Below, in pieces: positions 24,944 through 34,089 of a stretch of 64,000 nucleotides of DNA. The stretch comes from Ruegeria discodermiae (GTDB lineage: Bacteria; Pseudomonadota; Alphaproteobacteria; Rhodobacterales; Rhodobacteraceae). The stretch covers positions 62,001 through 126,000 of the forward strand of contig NZ_JAVAMO010000015.1 of the NCBI RefSeq assembly GCF_030758345.1, in the 5' to 3' direction. The first letter of the stretch is position 1, and each line of letters opens with the position of its first letter. The translations under genes were made by a program, and so were the position numbers. The notes under the pieces were generated by a model. It did not search any database, was not told the DNA's origin, and worked only from the letters and a program-made list of their open reading frames with translations.

Positions 24944-25773
24944 TGCGCACCGCCCTGCTGCAGATCACGTCTTCGGACGATCCTGCCGCGAATCTCGAAA
25001 TGGTTCGCGGTCTGTTTGGTGATGCAGCAGGTCAGGGGGCCTCGTTTGTGCTGACGCCCGAGGTCACCAACTGCCTGTCAACCAGCACGACTCACCAGCG
25101 CGCCGTCCTGCACCATGAAGAGGATGACCCGACGCTTGCCGCCCTGCGCGAGCAGGCCGCCGCGCTAAAGATCTGGCTGCTGATCGGTTCGCTCGCGCTT
25201 AAGACCCAAGACACGGATGGCCGCTTTGCCAACCGGTCGTTCCTGATCGACCCTGACGGGGCGGTCGTGGCACGCTATGACAAGATTCACATGTTCGACG
25301 TGCAGGTGTCCGAGACCGAAATGTACCGCGAATCGGCGAATTACCGGCCCGGCACGCGCGCGGTGGTGGCCGAGATGCCCTTCGGCAAGCTGGGCCTGAG
25401 CATCTGCTACGATCTTCGCTTTCCCCATCTCTACGCCGCGCTGGCGCAGGCAGGCGCGCAGGTCTTGACGGTTCCGGCGGCGTTTTCGCCGGTCACCGGT
25501 GCGGCGCATTGGCAATCGCTGCTGCGGGCGCGTGCAATCGAAACCGGGTGCTACGTTTTGGCACCCGCCCAAACCGGGACACATCCGACCAGCCGGGGCA
25601 GACAACGCACAACCCATGGCCATAGTCTGGCGATTTCACCCTGGGGAGAGGTGCTGATCGACGCAGGGACCGATCCGGGCATTCACATTTTCGATCTGGA
25701 TGTTAGTTCTGTGACAGAGGCGCGCCGAAAAGTGCCTTCGCTCTCCCATATGCGCCATTTCGATGGCCCTTAA
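24943..25773 (+). CDS. Nitrilase-family amidase (Nit1-like)
   Basis: The 276-aa protein has the nitrilase triad: Glu in VLTPEVTNCLS, Lys in YDKIHMFDV and Cys in LGLSICYDLRFPHLY. The sequence resembles Nit-type deaminated-glutathione amidases, and the translational overlap with the glutaredoxin gene fits a repair role in glutathione metabolism. Other omega-amidase activities are possible. Confidence 0.85.
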   Translation: MRTALLQITSSDDPAANLEMVRGLFGDAAGQGASFVLTPEVTNCLSTSTTHQRAVLHHEEDDPTLAALREQAAALKIWLLIGSLALKTQDTDGRFANRSFLIDPDGAVVARYDKIHMFDVQVSETEMYRESANYRPGTRAVVAEMPFGKLGLSICYDLRFPHLYAALAQAGAQVLTVPAAFSPVTGAAHWQSLLRARAIETGCYVLAPAQTGTHPTSRGRQRTTHGHSLAISPWGEVLIDAGTDPGIHIFDLDVSSVTEARRKVPSLSHMRHFDGP

Positions 25774-25785
25774 CCCAGATCCGAA

Positions 25786-26226
25786 ATGAACGACGATACC
25801 AATTCCCTTGCGGCTTCGCTATTTAGCGAAATCCTCACCTCGGACCAGTTGCTGCGCAACCGGCTGAGCCGGGTGTTGCCCAAAGGGATGGAGATCTCGC
25901 ATTTCTCGGTGCTCAACCACCTGGTTTTTGTGGGGGATGAGCGAACACCTGCGCAACTGGCCGGAACGTTCCACGTCACCCGCGGGGCCATGACCAATAC
26001 ATTAGCCAAGCTAGAATGGGCGGGCTATGTGCATATCCGTCCCGATTGGGACGATGCGCGGCGCAAGATGATCGCGATCAGCCCCGCCGGGCGGCGGGCG
26101 CGGGATCAGGCGATCTCATCCATTACGCCGCTCATCAACGCGTTTGTCGACGATTTGGGTATTGAACGGGTGCGCAACGTGCTGCCCGTGTTGCGCGATC
26201 TGCGGCTGAAACTGGAAAACGAGTAG
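25786..26226 (+). CDS. MarR-family transcriptional regulator
   Basis: The 146-aa protein has a winged helix with the recognition region TPAQLAGTFHVTRGAMTNTLAKL (about residues 45-67) and the wing IRPDWDDARRKMIAISPAG, typical of MarR. It starts 12 bases after the amidase gene and may regulate it or genes elsewhere; the ligand is unknown. It converges on ubiG. Confidence 0.88.
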   Translation: MNDDTNSLAASLFSEILTSDQLLRNRLSRVLPKGMEISHFSVLNHLVFVGDERTPAQLAGTFHVTRGAMTNTLAKLEWAGYVHIRPDWDDARRKMIAISPAGRRARDQAISSITPLINAFVDDLGIERVRNVLPVLRDLRLKLENE

Positions 26227-26228
26227 CC

Positions 26229-26975
26229 TCAGACGGGTTTCACGCTGGCGGTCACGTAGTTGACGCTCAGATCGCGTGCCGAGATCGACCAGGACCAGAG
26301 CAGCGGGTTGAACACGAACCCCTTGCGGTCCACCGGTTCCAGCCCCGCCTCACGCAGCAGGTCAAAGAGTTCATCTGGGGTGATGAACTTTGACCACTCA
26401 TGCGTGCCGCGCGGCAGCCAGCGCATGACCACCTCGGCCCCGAAAATCGCCATTGCGTAGGATTTCGGGTTGCGGTTGAGGGTTGAACAGACCTGCAGCC
26501 CACCGGGCCGCAACAACTGCTGCGTCGCGGTAAGATAGCTCAGCGGGTCGGCGACATGTTCGACAACCTCCATGTTGAGGACCACGTCGAACTGCTCTCC
26601 GGCCTCCGCGAGCGCTTCGGCGGTGGTGTGGCGGTAATCGATCTCCAGCCCGGATTGCTCGGCATGGACCTGTGCGACGGGGATGTTCCGTTCGGCGGCG
26701 TCCGCGCCGACAACATCCGCCCCCAGCCGCGCCATCGGTTCGCTGAGAAGCCCGCCGCCGCACCCGATATCGAGCAGGCGCAGCCCGACAAAAGGGGCCG
26801 GCGCGGTCAAATCACGCTCAAACTCGGCCGCGATCTGCCCGGTGATATAGTCCAGCCGGCACGGGTTGAGCATGTGCAGAGGCTTGAATTTCCCCGCCGG
26901 GTCCCACCATTCCGCTGCCATTGCCTCGAATTTGGCAATTTCTGCCGGGTCAACGGTGGATTGATAGACTTGCAT
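26229..26975 (-). CDS. ubiG: Ubiquinone biosynthesis O-methyltransferase UbiG
   Basis: Carries out both O-methylations in ubiquinone synthesis. The 248-aa protein begins with [20 protein letters not shown], typical of alphaproteobacterial UbiG, followed by the SAM motif [20 protein letters not shown] and [10 protein letters not shown]. The frame extends to 27032, but the ATG at 26975 gives the standard length. Its extended frame would overlap the divergent pip start. Confidence 0.95.
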   Translation of the reverse strand: MQVYQSTVDPAEIAKFEAMAAEWWDPAGKFKPLHMLNPCRLDYITGQIAAEFERDLTAPAPFVGLRLLDIGCGGGLLSEPMARLGADVVGADAAERNIPVAQVHAEQSGLEIDYRHTTAEALAEAGEQFDVVLNMEVVEHVADPLSYLTATQQLLRPGGLQVCSTLNRNPKSYAMAIFGAEVVMRWLPRGTHEWSKFITPDELFDLLREAGLEPVDRKGFVFNPLLWSWSISARDLSVNYVTASVKPV

Positions 26976-27024
26976 TCCCGTCTCCGTATGCTCTTTTACC
27001 GCTTGAGCACTATATAGGGCGGTA

Positions 27025-28002
27025 ATGGACAAGTATCCCGACCAAAAGCGCGCAGTTCAGTATCTTTATCCGCCGATCGATCCGTTCGATCAGCGCATGA
27101 TCGATGTGGGCCAGGGACACCGTATCTATGTGGAACAATGCGGAAATCCCGATGGCAGGCCTGTCGTGGTTCTGCATGGCGGGCCGGGTGGCGGGTGCAG
27201 TCCGGCGATGCGGCGCTATTTCGATCCGGACGTGTACCGGGTGATTCTTTTTGACCAGCGCGGCTGCGGTCGCTCGCGCCCGCATGCCTCGGTTCAAGAG
27301 AATACAACCACACATCTGGTGTCGGATATCGAGGTGATTCGCCGACAGCTGGAGATCGATAGCTGGGCCGTATTTGGCGGCAGTTGGGGCGCAACGCTGG
27401 CCCTGGTCTATGCGCAGGCGCATCCCGACCGGGTCGCGCATCTGATCCTGCGCGGCGTGTTCCTGATGACGCGGGCCGAGTTGGACTGGTTCTATGGCGG
27501 CGGCGCGGGCAAGTTCTGGCCCGAACCCTGGGCGCGTTTCTCTGCTCTCATTCCAGAGGATGAGCGCGACGACATGATCGCCGCCTATCACCGCCGCCTG
27601 TTTTCCGGCAATCTGCAGGAAGAGACCCGCTATGGCCGTGCCTGGTCGGCCTGGGAGAATGCGCTAGCCTCTATTCATTCCAACGGGTCGACAGGGGAAA
27701 GCCCCGGTGATTATGCCCGCGCCTTTGCCCGGTTGGAGAACCACTATTTCATGAACGATGGCTTCCTGGAATTTGACGGGCAGATTCTCGCCAATATGGA
27801 CCGGATCGCGCATATTCCCGGACATATCGTGCAGGGGCGCTATGACATGATCTGCCCGCCCACCTCGGCCTGGAAACTGAGCGAGCGCTGGCCCAATTGT
27901 CAGCTCAAGATGGTGCGCAATGCCGGTCACGCCCTGTCAGAGCCTGGCATCAGCGCCGAGTTGGTGCGTATCATGGACCGTATCGCGGAGCAGGGAACAT
28001 GA
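27025..28002 (+). CDS. pip: Proline iminopeptidase Pip
   Basis: Releases N-terminal proline from peptides. The 325-aa alpha/beta-hydrolase has [10 protein letters not shown] (oxyanion hole, about 51-60), [11 protein letters not shown], the nucleophile elbow [10 protein letters not shown], and the C-terminal RYDMICPP and GHALSEPG for the Asp and His of the triad. These match family S33. Its stop overlaps the next gene (ATGA at 27999-28002). Confidence 0.93.
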   Translation: MDKYPDQKRAVQYLYPPIDPFDQRMIDVGQGHRIYVEQCGNPDGRPVVVLHGGPGGGCSPAMRRYFDPDVYRVILFDQRGCGRSRPHASVQENTTTHLVSDIEVIRRQLEIDSWAVFGGSWGATLALVYAQAHPDRVAHLILRGVFLMTRAELDWFYGGGAGKFWPEPWARFSALIPEDERDDMIAAYHRRLFSGNLQEETRYGRAWSAWENALASIHSNGSTGESPGDYARAFARLENHYFMNDGFLEFDGQILANMDRIAHIPGHIVQGRYDMICPPTSAWKLSERWPNCQLKMVRNAGHALSEPGISAELVRIMDRIAEQGT

Positions 28003-28838
28003 CCCGGCTCGACCGTCGTGCCCTTTTTGCCTCTGGTGCCGCCGCCGCCTTGCTTGCGGCAACCGGGTTGTCGGCACAGGCCGGACCGCGCGCAGGGGGC
28101 ACCCTGCGCCTTGCGGTTCCGCGCGAGGGCGATGCGCTGGGCCTGATCGCCCGGCGCGCAGTTTTTGAAACACTGACCGAGATCGGCCCTGACCGTGCCT
28201 TGCGCGGCGAGTTGGCAAGCGCCTGGGAAAGCGATGCCGATGCGCGTGTCTGGCACTTCGATCTGCGTGAGGGTGTCCGTTTTCATGATGGCAGCCCGTT
28301 GCAAGCCGCGGATGTGATCGCCTCGCTGGCGCGGCTGCCACATCTGGACTCGGCGCACGAAATCTTGCCCGGACGCCTGCGGCTGGAGGTGGCAGAGCCG
28401 ATGCCGGACCTGCCACTATTGCTGGCCGAGGATCACTTCCTGATCGCGCCAAACGGGCAGTTTGGGGCGACGCTTGCCGACGCGATCGGAACCGGCTGCT
28501 ATCGCGTGACTGCCGCGCGTGAAGATCGCCAGTTCCGGACCGTTCGCGTAACGGATCATCACCGCCAAGGCCATGCGGGTTGGGCTGACGCGGTCGAGAT
28601 CATCGTGATTCCCGACCCAGCTGTGCGCGCCGAGGCGCTTTGCGACGGGTTTGTCGGCGTGACCGTGCTGCCGCAGGCAGAAACGATCAGGGCGCGCGGC
28701 GACTATCGCTGCCACCCCTCTGCCGATGACATGCAGATCGCCTTTGCGCCGCAGGTCGGCACCCCGGCTCGGATCGGTCAAACAACCTCGCTGGGTGATC
28801 TGCGCATCGCCGAGCGCTGGTGGCTTGTTGAGACCTGA
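27999..28838 (+). CDS. Short family-5 solute-binding-protein-like protein
   Basis: The 279-aa protein has a Tat-like signal (RLDRRALFASGAAAALLA) and then the start of a peptide/opine-type solute-binding protein (GGTLRLAVPREGD, LASAWESDADARVWHFDLREGVRFHDGSP in part, ADVIASLARL). Full family members are about 500 aa, so this form is truncated or a specialised short version; there is no frameshift visible. It has no transporter genes nearby. Overlap with pip suggests co-expression. Confidence 0.75.
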   Translation: MTRLDRRALFASGAAAALLAATGLSAQAGPRAGGTLRLAVPREGDALGLIARRAVFETLTEIGPDRALRGELASAWESDADARVWHFDLREGVRFHDGSPLQAADVIASLARLPHLDSAHEILPGRLRLEVAEPMPDLPLLLAEDHFLIAPNGQFGATLADAIGTGCYRVTAAREDRQFRTVRVTDHHRQGHAGWADAVEIIVIPDPAVRAEALCDGFVGVTVLPQAETIRARGDYRCHPSADDMQIAFAPQVGTPARIGQTTSLGDLRIAERWWLVET

Positions 28839-28978
28839 TCGCACATCTGCCTGACAGACAAAGACTGACCGGGGCTTCTGGCGGCCCCTGCGACGTAGGC
28901 CTTATTCTACATATCTTGCGCTCACTCCCTGCTGAGACACCATATCTGCGTCGGTATTTTCCAAGCTCAGGAAATTTA

Positions 28979-28992
28979 TGCAACCGGTTGCA
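28979..28992. promoter_or_regulatory. Perfect LacI-family operator
   Basis: TGCAACCGGTTGCA is a perfect 14-bp palindrome with the central CG typical of LacI-family operators. It lies 54 bases before the TIM-barrel gene that opens the operon, and the LacI regulator is encoded at its far end. Confidence 0.8.
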
Positions 28993-29046
28993 AAAATGGA
29001 AATTGCCGTTACAGTAAATGATGCTCGTGGGAGGAGCCGCTCTGAA

Positions 29047-29865
29047 ATGATATCGTTTGGCCTGAACCATATGACAGTACCGCGCGTACCTGCGAGGGAC
29101 CTGCTGGGTATGGCAAGCGCTCTGGGCTGCACCGGTGTCGAGTTCCGCAACGATCTGAACGGCCCGCTGTTTGACGGCGAAGACCCCAAAGATATCGGGG
29201 CCGCCGCGCGCGAGGCCGGGCTGCGCATTCTGGCGCTGGCAGAGGTCAAAGCGTTCAACGACGCCCCATCGGACAAACTGCCCCCCGCGCTTGATCTGAT
29301 GCAGATGGCTGCTGCTTGCGGTGCCGAAGGGGTTGCGCTGATCCCACAGCTGGCGACGGGGCCAAGTGGACGCGACAGGCAGCGTCTGGCCCTGCGCGCG
29401 GCCCTAGAGGTGCTGCAGGCCCCGCTTGAAGATCACGGTCTGACCGGGCTGATCGAACCGCTGGGCTTTGCCCACAGCACCTTGCGTCTCAAGAGGGATG
29501 TCGTGGCCGTATTGGACGACATGAACCGACCCGCCTGTTTCGGAATCGTGCATGACACGTTCCATCATCATCTGGCTGGCGAGGACACCTTCCAAGCCCA
29601 GGCGACAGCGCTGGTACATATCTCTGGCATCACCGACCTGGCCCCAACATCGGAACAGATGATCGACGCGCATCGCGTGCTCGTGGATGCGGATGACCGT
29701 CTGGGCAACCTGCCCCAGTTACGCGCCTTGCAGATGGCAGGCTATGAGGGGCCCGTTTCGTTCGAGGCCTTCGCGCCCGAGATTCACAACATGACCCAAC
29801 CCGCCGAAGCGCTGGCGCGGTCACAGGAATTCATCACATCACATCTGGCCCGGAGAGCCGCCTGA
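29047..29865 (+). CDS. TIM-barrel sugar isomerase/epimerase-like protein
   Basis: The 272-aa protein is of the xylose-isomerase-like TIM-barrel type (IolI, IolE, hydroxypyruvate isomerase), with GCTGVEFRNDL, IEPLGFAHSTLR and FGIVHDTFHHHLAG providing the usual Glu, Asp and His metal ligands. It probably isomerises or epimerises the sugar or cyclitol imported by the following transporter. The ATG at 29047 follows GGGAGGAG; the frame runs back to 28978 through the operator, which rules out the longer form. Confidence 0.8.
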   Translation: MISFGLNHMTVPRVPARDLLGMASALGCTGVEFRNDLNGPLFDGEDPKDIGAAAREAGLRILALAEVKAFNDAPSDKLPPALDLMQMAAACGAEGVALIPQLATGPSGRDRQRLALRAALEVLQAPLEDHGLTGLIEPLGFAHSTLRLKRDVVAVLDDMNRPACFGIVHDTFHHHLAGEDTFQAQATALVHISGITDLAPTSEQMIDAHRVLVDADDRLGNLPQLRALQMAGYEGPVSFEAFAPEIHNMTQPAEALARSQEFITSHLARRAA

Positions 29866-29947
29866 TGGGCGTGATGGTCAATCGGCCTCGAAACGAGGTC
29901 CCGGTATCAAGGCAACGTGCGCCGGGCACGATCCAAGGGAGGAACCT

Positions 29948-30892
29948 ATGAAGAAACTACTACTCGCCAGCGGCCTCGCCGCACTGATGGGCACATCCGC
30001 AATGGCCGAAACCATCGGGGCCAGTATCGCGCGGTTCGACGACAACTTCCTGACCGTCATGCGCAACGGCATGACCGAACACGCAGCATCGCTGGATGGT
30101 GTAGATTTGCAGGTCGAAGATGCCACCGATGATGTGGCCAAGCAGTTGGATCAGATCAACAACTTTATCGCTTCGGGCGTTGATGCGATCATCGTGAACG
30201 CCGTCGATACATCCGCAACCCAGGCGATGACCGATGCCGCTGCCTCTGCAGGTGTGCCGCTGGTCTATGTCAACCGCGAGCCTGCAAATGTCGACACCCT
30301 GCCCGAAAATCAGGCTTTCGTGGCGTCGAACGAGATCGAATCCGGTACGCTAGAGAGCTTTCAGATCTGCCGCAACCTGCGGGCAGAGGGCAAAGCCGGC
30401 GGTGCCAAAGGGTATGTTCTGATGGGCCAACTCTCCAACCAGGCTGCCGTTCAGCGGACCAAGGATGTGCATGACGTGGTCGGCATGGACATGTGCAACT
30501 TCATGGAAATCATCGACGAGCAGACTGCCGAATGGTCGCGCGACAAGGCGCAGGACCTCATGACCAACTGGCTGTCCTCGGGCGAGGATTTCGACTTTGT
30601 CATCGCCAACAATGACGAGATGGCAATTGGTGCGATCCAGGCCATGAAAGCCTCAGGCATCGACATGGCCACTGTCCAGGTCGGTGGTGTGGACGCCACA
30701 CAGGATGCTTTGGTTGCGATGCAGGCTGGCGATCTGGACGTAACCGTATTTCAGGACGCCCATGGTCAGGGCGCAGGCTCGGTTGATGCCGCATTGGCGC
30801 TGGCCCGTGGCGAAGATCTGGATCAGAAAGTCTACATTCCGTTCAAGCTGGTGACGCCCGACAACGTCGCCGATTTCCTGTCGCGGAACTGA
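29948..30892 (+). CDS. Sugar ABC transporter substrate-binding protein
   Basis: The 314-aa periplasmic protein has a signal peptide (MKKLLLASGLAALMGTSAMA) and the family-2 ribose/inositol-type fold: ASIARFDDNFLTVMRNGM, IASGVDAIIVNAVDT, and NNDEMAIGAIQAMKASGI. The DNFLTVMRNGM segment resembles myo-inositol binding proteins such as IbpA, so a cyclitol is a reasonable guess. The ATG follows AGGGAGG. Confidence 0.85.
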   Translation: MKKLLLASGLAALMGTSAMAETIGASIARFDDNFLTVMRNGMTEHAASLDGVDLQVEDATDDVAKQLDQINNFIASGVDAIIVNAVDTSATQAMTDAAASAGVPLVYVNREPANVDTLPENQAFVASNEIESGTLESFQICRNLRAEGKAGGAKGYVLMGQLSNQAAVQRTKDVHDVVGMDMCNFMEIIDEQTAEWSRDKAQDLMTNWLSSGEDFDFVIANNDEMAIGAIQAMKASGIDMATVQVGGVDATQDALVAMQAGDLDVTVFQDAHGQGAGSVDAALALARGEDLDQKVYIPFKLVTPDNVADFLSRN

Positions 30893-30911
30893 TCCGACAG
30901 ACCAAGAACGG

Positions 30912-30936
30912 GCAGAGCGGCACTGTACCGCTCTGC
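30912..30936 (+). repeat. Intra-operon hairpin after the binding-protein gene
   Basis: GCAGAGCGG and CCGCTCTGC form a perfect 9-bp stem around CACTGTA, 20 bases after the binding-protein stop and before the permease gene. No T tract follows. Such a hairpin can stabilise the upstream mRNA and raise binding-protein output relative to the permease. Confidence 0.7.
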
Positions 30937-30985
30937 ACTAATAAGACCTATTCGCGACATCACCTATTCAATCGAGGGACACCTG

Positions 30986-32071
30986 ATGGCTGAAGAATCC
31001 CACGGTATCGGCGGGCTAAAATACGACAAGTCCAAACGGTCCTGGCCAGGCGAGGTGAATATCTTTTTCGCCCTGATCATAATCATCCTCATCTTCGAAG
31101 CGCTCGGTCAGTTGCTTCCGTATATGCGCGGTCAAAGCATGTTGTTTGACTTCAACACCAACCGCGACGGAACCATCCTGAATATCGCCCGGATCAAGAT
31201 CATTATCCTGCAGGTGGCGATCATCGGGATTATCGCGCTGGGGGTCACGCAGGTGATCATCTCGGGCGGGATCGACTTGTCATCGGGGCCGCTTGTGGGC
31301 GCGACAGCGATGATCGTGATGTCCTTTGCCCAGACCGAATTGGTAAACGGGCAGTTGAACCCAAAGGCGGTGTTCGGGGCCTGGGCTTTTGATCTACCTG
31401 TGCTCATACCCGTAATAGTCGGTTTATGTTTCGGGGCGTTCATAGGGGCCATAAACGGCTCACTCATTGCATTCACCGGCATTCCGCCCTTCATTGCGAC
31501 GCTGGGCATGTTCCTGATCTGCCGGGGCATCGCCCAGTGGTGGACCCGCGGTCAGCCCGTGTCCTTCCCTACCGAAAGCTATGCCTGGCTGGGGTCAGGG
31601 ATGATGCCGGTGGTGTGGTTCCTGCTGCTGGCGTTTCTGTTCCACTTCGTGCTGAAATTCACGGTCTACGGCAAACACACCTACGCAATAGGCTCTAACG
31701 AGGCAGCGGCACGGATGTCGGGCATCAACGTGCGCCGCCACAAGGTCATGGTTTACATGATCGCCAGTATGCTCGCCGCCTTTGCCGCGATCATCCTCAG
31801 TTCCAAGAACCTGACCGCGCAGACCGGCATGGGCCAGTTCTATGAGCTGTTCGCGATTGCCATGGCGGTGATCGGTGGGGTCAGTCTGACCGGCGGGCGC
31901 GGCTCGATCATAGGTACTGTTCTGGGCGCCATGGTGTTCGGCGTGATCCAGTCCGGTTTCACCTATATCAAGCTCGATGCGTTCTATCAGCTCATGGCCA
32001 TGGGAGCGATCATCATCAGCGCCGTGGTTCTTGATCAATGGCGCCAGAAAAGCGCCGCGGCCAAGGCTTAG
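30986..32071 (+). CDS. Sugar ABC transporter permease
   Basis: The 361-aa protein has about ten hydrophobic helices and the RbsC-type signatures IISGGIDLSSGPLVGAT, TGIPPFIATLGMFLICRGIA and YAIGSNEAAARMSGI (EAA-like loop). It resembles inositol-type permeases such as IatP. The ATPase gene follows after 13 bases. Confidence 0.9.
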   Translation: MAEESHGIGGLKYDKSKRSWPGEVNIFFALIIIILIFEALGQLLPYMRGQSMLFDFNTNRDGTILNIARIKIIILQVAIIGIIALGVTQVIISGGIDLSSGPLVGATAMIVMSFAQTELVNGQLNPKAVFGAWAFDLPVLIPVIVGLCFGAFIGAINGSLIAFTGIPPFIATLGMFLICRGIAQWWTRGQPVSFPTESYAWLGSGMMPVVWFLLLAFLFHFVLKFTVYGKHTYAIGSNEAAARMSGINVRRHKVMVYMIASMLAAFAAIILSSKNLTAQTGMGQFYELFAIAMAVIGGVSLTGGRGSIIGTVLGAMVFGVIQSGFTYIKLDAFYQLMAMGAIIISAVVLDQWRQKSAAAKA

Positions 32072-32084
32072 GGAGGAGGAACTG

Positions 32085-32888
32085 ATGAGTGAAGTAAAGC
32101 TCCACGACATGGGTGACATCATCCTTGAAACGCGCGGCCTGACCAAGCATTACGGCGGTGTGCACGCCCTGGAAGACGCCAATTTCATCCTTAAGAAGGG
32201 GGAACATGTGGCGATCATGGGCGATAACGGGGCGGGCAAATCCACATTTGTCCGCCAGATCACCGGGGTCGAACAGCGCACGCGCGGCACGGTCATCTTT
32301 GACGGTCACGAGGTCGATTTCAAAGGCCCGCTTGAGGCGCGCGAGGCCGGTATCGAAACCGTGTTCCAGACGCTGGCCTTGGCCGATCATCTGGACGTGC
32401 CCGACAATCTGTTCCTGGGTCGCGAAAAGACCATGTGGAACTGGTTGGGCCCGTTCCGGCGGCTGGATTACAAGGCGATGCGCGCCGATACGATGGCCGC
32501 ACTAGAAAAGACCGGCGTCAAGATCCCCAACATCCGCAACACCATCCAGAACATGTCGGGTGGTCAGCGCCAATGCGTGGCGATCGCACGCACGGCCAGT
32601 TTTCATTCCAAGCTGACAATTATGGACGAGCCGACTGCCGCGCTGGGCGTTCAGGAAACGGCGCAGGTTGAGAACATCGTTCGCACCCTCAAGAAGGCGG
32701 GTGAGCCGTTGATCCTAGTCAGCCACAACATGCGGCAGGTCTTTGATCTGGTGGACCGCATCATCGTGTTTCGTCGGGGCCGTATCTGCGCCAATCTTGA
32801 CATCAAGAACGAAAGCTTCACCGGCGAAGATGTGGTCAGCTACATTACCGGCGCCAAGACCGGGCCGGAATATGAAGGAGTGGCATGA
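32085..32888 (+). CDS. Sugar ABC transporter ATP-binding protein, single domain
   Basis: The 267-aa ATPase has Walker A MGDNGAGKSTFVRQI, signature MSGGQRQCVAIART, Walker B LTIMDEPTAALG and LVSHNMRQVFDL. Most ribose-type importers have a tandem 500-aa ATPase; this one has a single domain and would act as a homodimer. The ATG at 32085 follows GGGAGGAGG; upstream extension into the permease gene is a shadow. It overlaps the next gene (ATGA). Confidence 0.92.
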   Translation: MSEVKLHDMGDIILETRGLTKHYGGVHALEDANFILKKGEHVAIMGDNGAGKSTFVRQITGVEQRTRGTVIFDGHEVDFKGPLEAREAGIETVFQTLALADHLDVPDNLFLGREKTMWNWLGPFRRLDYKAMRADTMAALEKTGVKIPNIRNTIQNMSGGQRQCVAIARTASFHSKLTIMDEPTAALGVQETAQVENIVRTLKKAGEPLILVSHNMRQVFDLVDRIIVFRRGRICANLDIKNESFTGEDVVSYITGAKTGPEYEGVA

Positions 32889-33085
32889 GAAAGCTCGTCG
32901 ATTTTCAGGACCCTTTCTTTGAACCGCTCTGGATCCGCGTTGCTGTGGTTGCCGTGGCAGCAGGATGGGGTTTGTTTGAATTGAGCACGGGCGCTCTCTT
33001 TTGGGCTGGGGTCTTTCTTGGGTTCGCGGCCATTTGTGCCTGGCGGTTTGCCTCTATTGACTATGGCAAAAAACCGGAAGATTAG
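32885..33085 (+). CDS. Small membrane protein (possibly DUF3329)
   Basis: The 66-aa protein has MRKLVDFQDPFFEPLW followed by two hydrophobic helices (about 18-35 and 37-53). It resembles small DUF3329-annotated proteins of Rhodobacterales; the assignment is from memory. It overlaps the ATPase stop (ATGA) and precedes the LacI gene by five bases, so it is co-expressed with the importer and may be an accessory subunit. Confidence 0.7.
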   Translation: MRKLVDFQDPFFEPLWIRVAVVAVAAGWGLFELSTGALFWAGVFLGFAAICAWRFASIDYGKKPED

Positions 33086-33090
33086 GGCGT

Positions 33091-34089
33091 ATGGCCGTTA
33101 CGCTGAAAGATGTCGCGGAACTTGCGGGCGTGTCACGCTCGGCCGTGTCGCGTACCTTTACCGAGGGCGCATCGGTGTCTGCCAAAACCCGCAACAAGGT
33201 GATGAAGGCCGCGTCCGATCTGGGCTTTAGCCCCAATGCGCTGGCCTCATCGCTGACCACCGGCCGGACCAAGATGATCGGTCTGGTCTCGAACAACTTT
33301 CACAACCCGATCTTTCTTGAGGTTTTCGACCTGTTCACGCGTGGCCTGCAGGACCGGGGTTTGCGCCCTTTGCTGGTCAATCTGACCGATGAAACCGACC
33401 CCGAAACCTCGGTCCGCATGCTGCGCCAATATTCGGTCGATGGCGTGATCGTCGCCTCGTCCACTTTGCCGCCCGGCTTTGCCACCGCCTTTCGCGAGGC
33501 TGGTCTGCCGGTGGTGCATTCCTTTGGCCGTCACACCAGAACGCCGAATGTGGACATACTGGGGATCGATAATATCGCTGCCGGGCGGCTTGCTGCGCAA
33601 ACGCTGATTGCGCGGGGATATACCGAGCTGGGGTTTCTTGGCGGTCCGGCAGATGCAACATCCACCATCGACCGCGAAAAGGGCTTCCTGCAAGAGATCG
33701 CCGCGCAGTCCGGCATTTCCGTCACCTCCAGCTTTGCCGAAAACTACTCGTTTGATGCCGGTCTGGACGGCATGAGGGACCTGCTGACGGGACAACTGGC
33801 GCAGGCTTATTTTTGCGGTGACGACGTTCTGTCCATCGGCGCTTTGGCCGCGTTGCAGGGGGCGGGATTGCGGGTGCCTGAGGATATCGGTTTGCTCGGT
33901 CTGAACGATATGAAAATGGCCGCCTGGGCCAATATCAACCTAACGACGATTCATAACCCGTTCCCAGAGATCATCGCCGCCTCGATCGATCTGGTCGCAA
34001 CCCTTGCCGAAGGCGAGACGCCGCCGCCCGAGGCTCGACTGTTCGATTGCCATGTTGTCGAACGCGGCACATTACGGCCTTTGCCTTAA
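33091..34089 (+). CDS. LacI-family transcriptional regulator
   Basis: The 332-aa protein has the N-terminal LacI helix-turn-helix (VTLKDVAELAGVSRSAVSRT, about 3-22), the hinge helix NALASSLTTG and a periplasmic-binding-like effector domain (LVSNNFHNPIF, GFLGGPADA, GLLGLNDMKMAAW). As the last gene of the operon behind the palindrome at 28979, it is the likely repressor of its own operon. The stop overlaps the fliP stop by four bases, convergently. Confidence 0.93.
   Translation: MAVTLKDVAELAGVSRSAVSRTFTEGASVSAKTRNKVMKAASDLGFSPNALASSLTTGRTKMIGLVSNNFHNPIFLEVFDLFTRGLQDRGLRPLLVNLTDETDPETSVRMLRQYSVDGVIVASSTLPPGFATAFREAGLPVVHSFGRHTRTPNVDILGIDNIAAGRLAAQTLIARGYTELGFLGGPADATSTIDREKGFLQEIAAQSGISVTSSFAENYSFDAGLDGMRDLLTGQLAQAYFCGDDVLSIGALAALQGAGLRVPEDIGLLGLNDMKMAAWANINLTTIHNPFPEIIAASIDLVATLAEGETPPPEARLFDCHVVERGTLRPLP

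Noticed and set aside
28839-29046. Possible extra gene or RNA before the TIM-barrel gene
   Set aside because: Only the LacI-type palindrome stands out; a GGGGC/GCCCC stem nearby is short and no conserved RNA pattern is visible.
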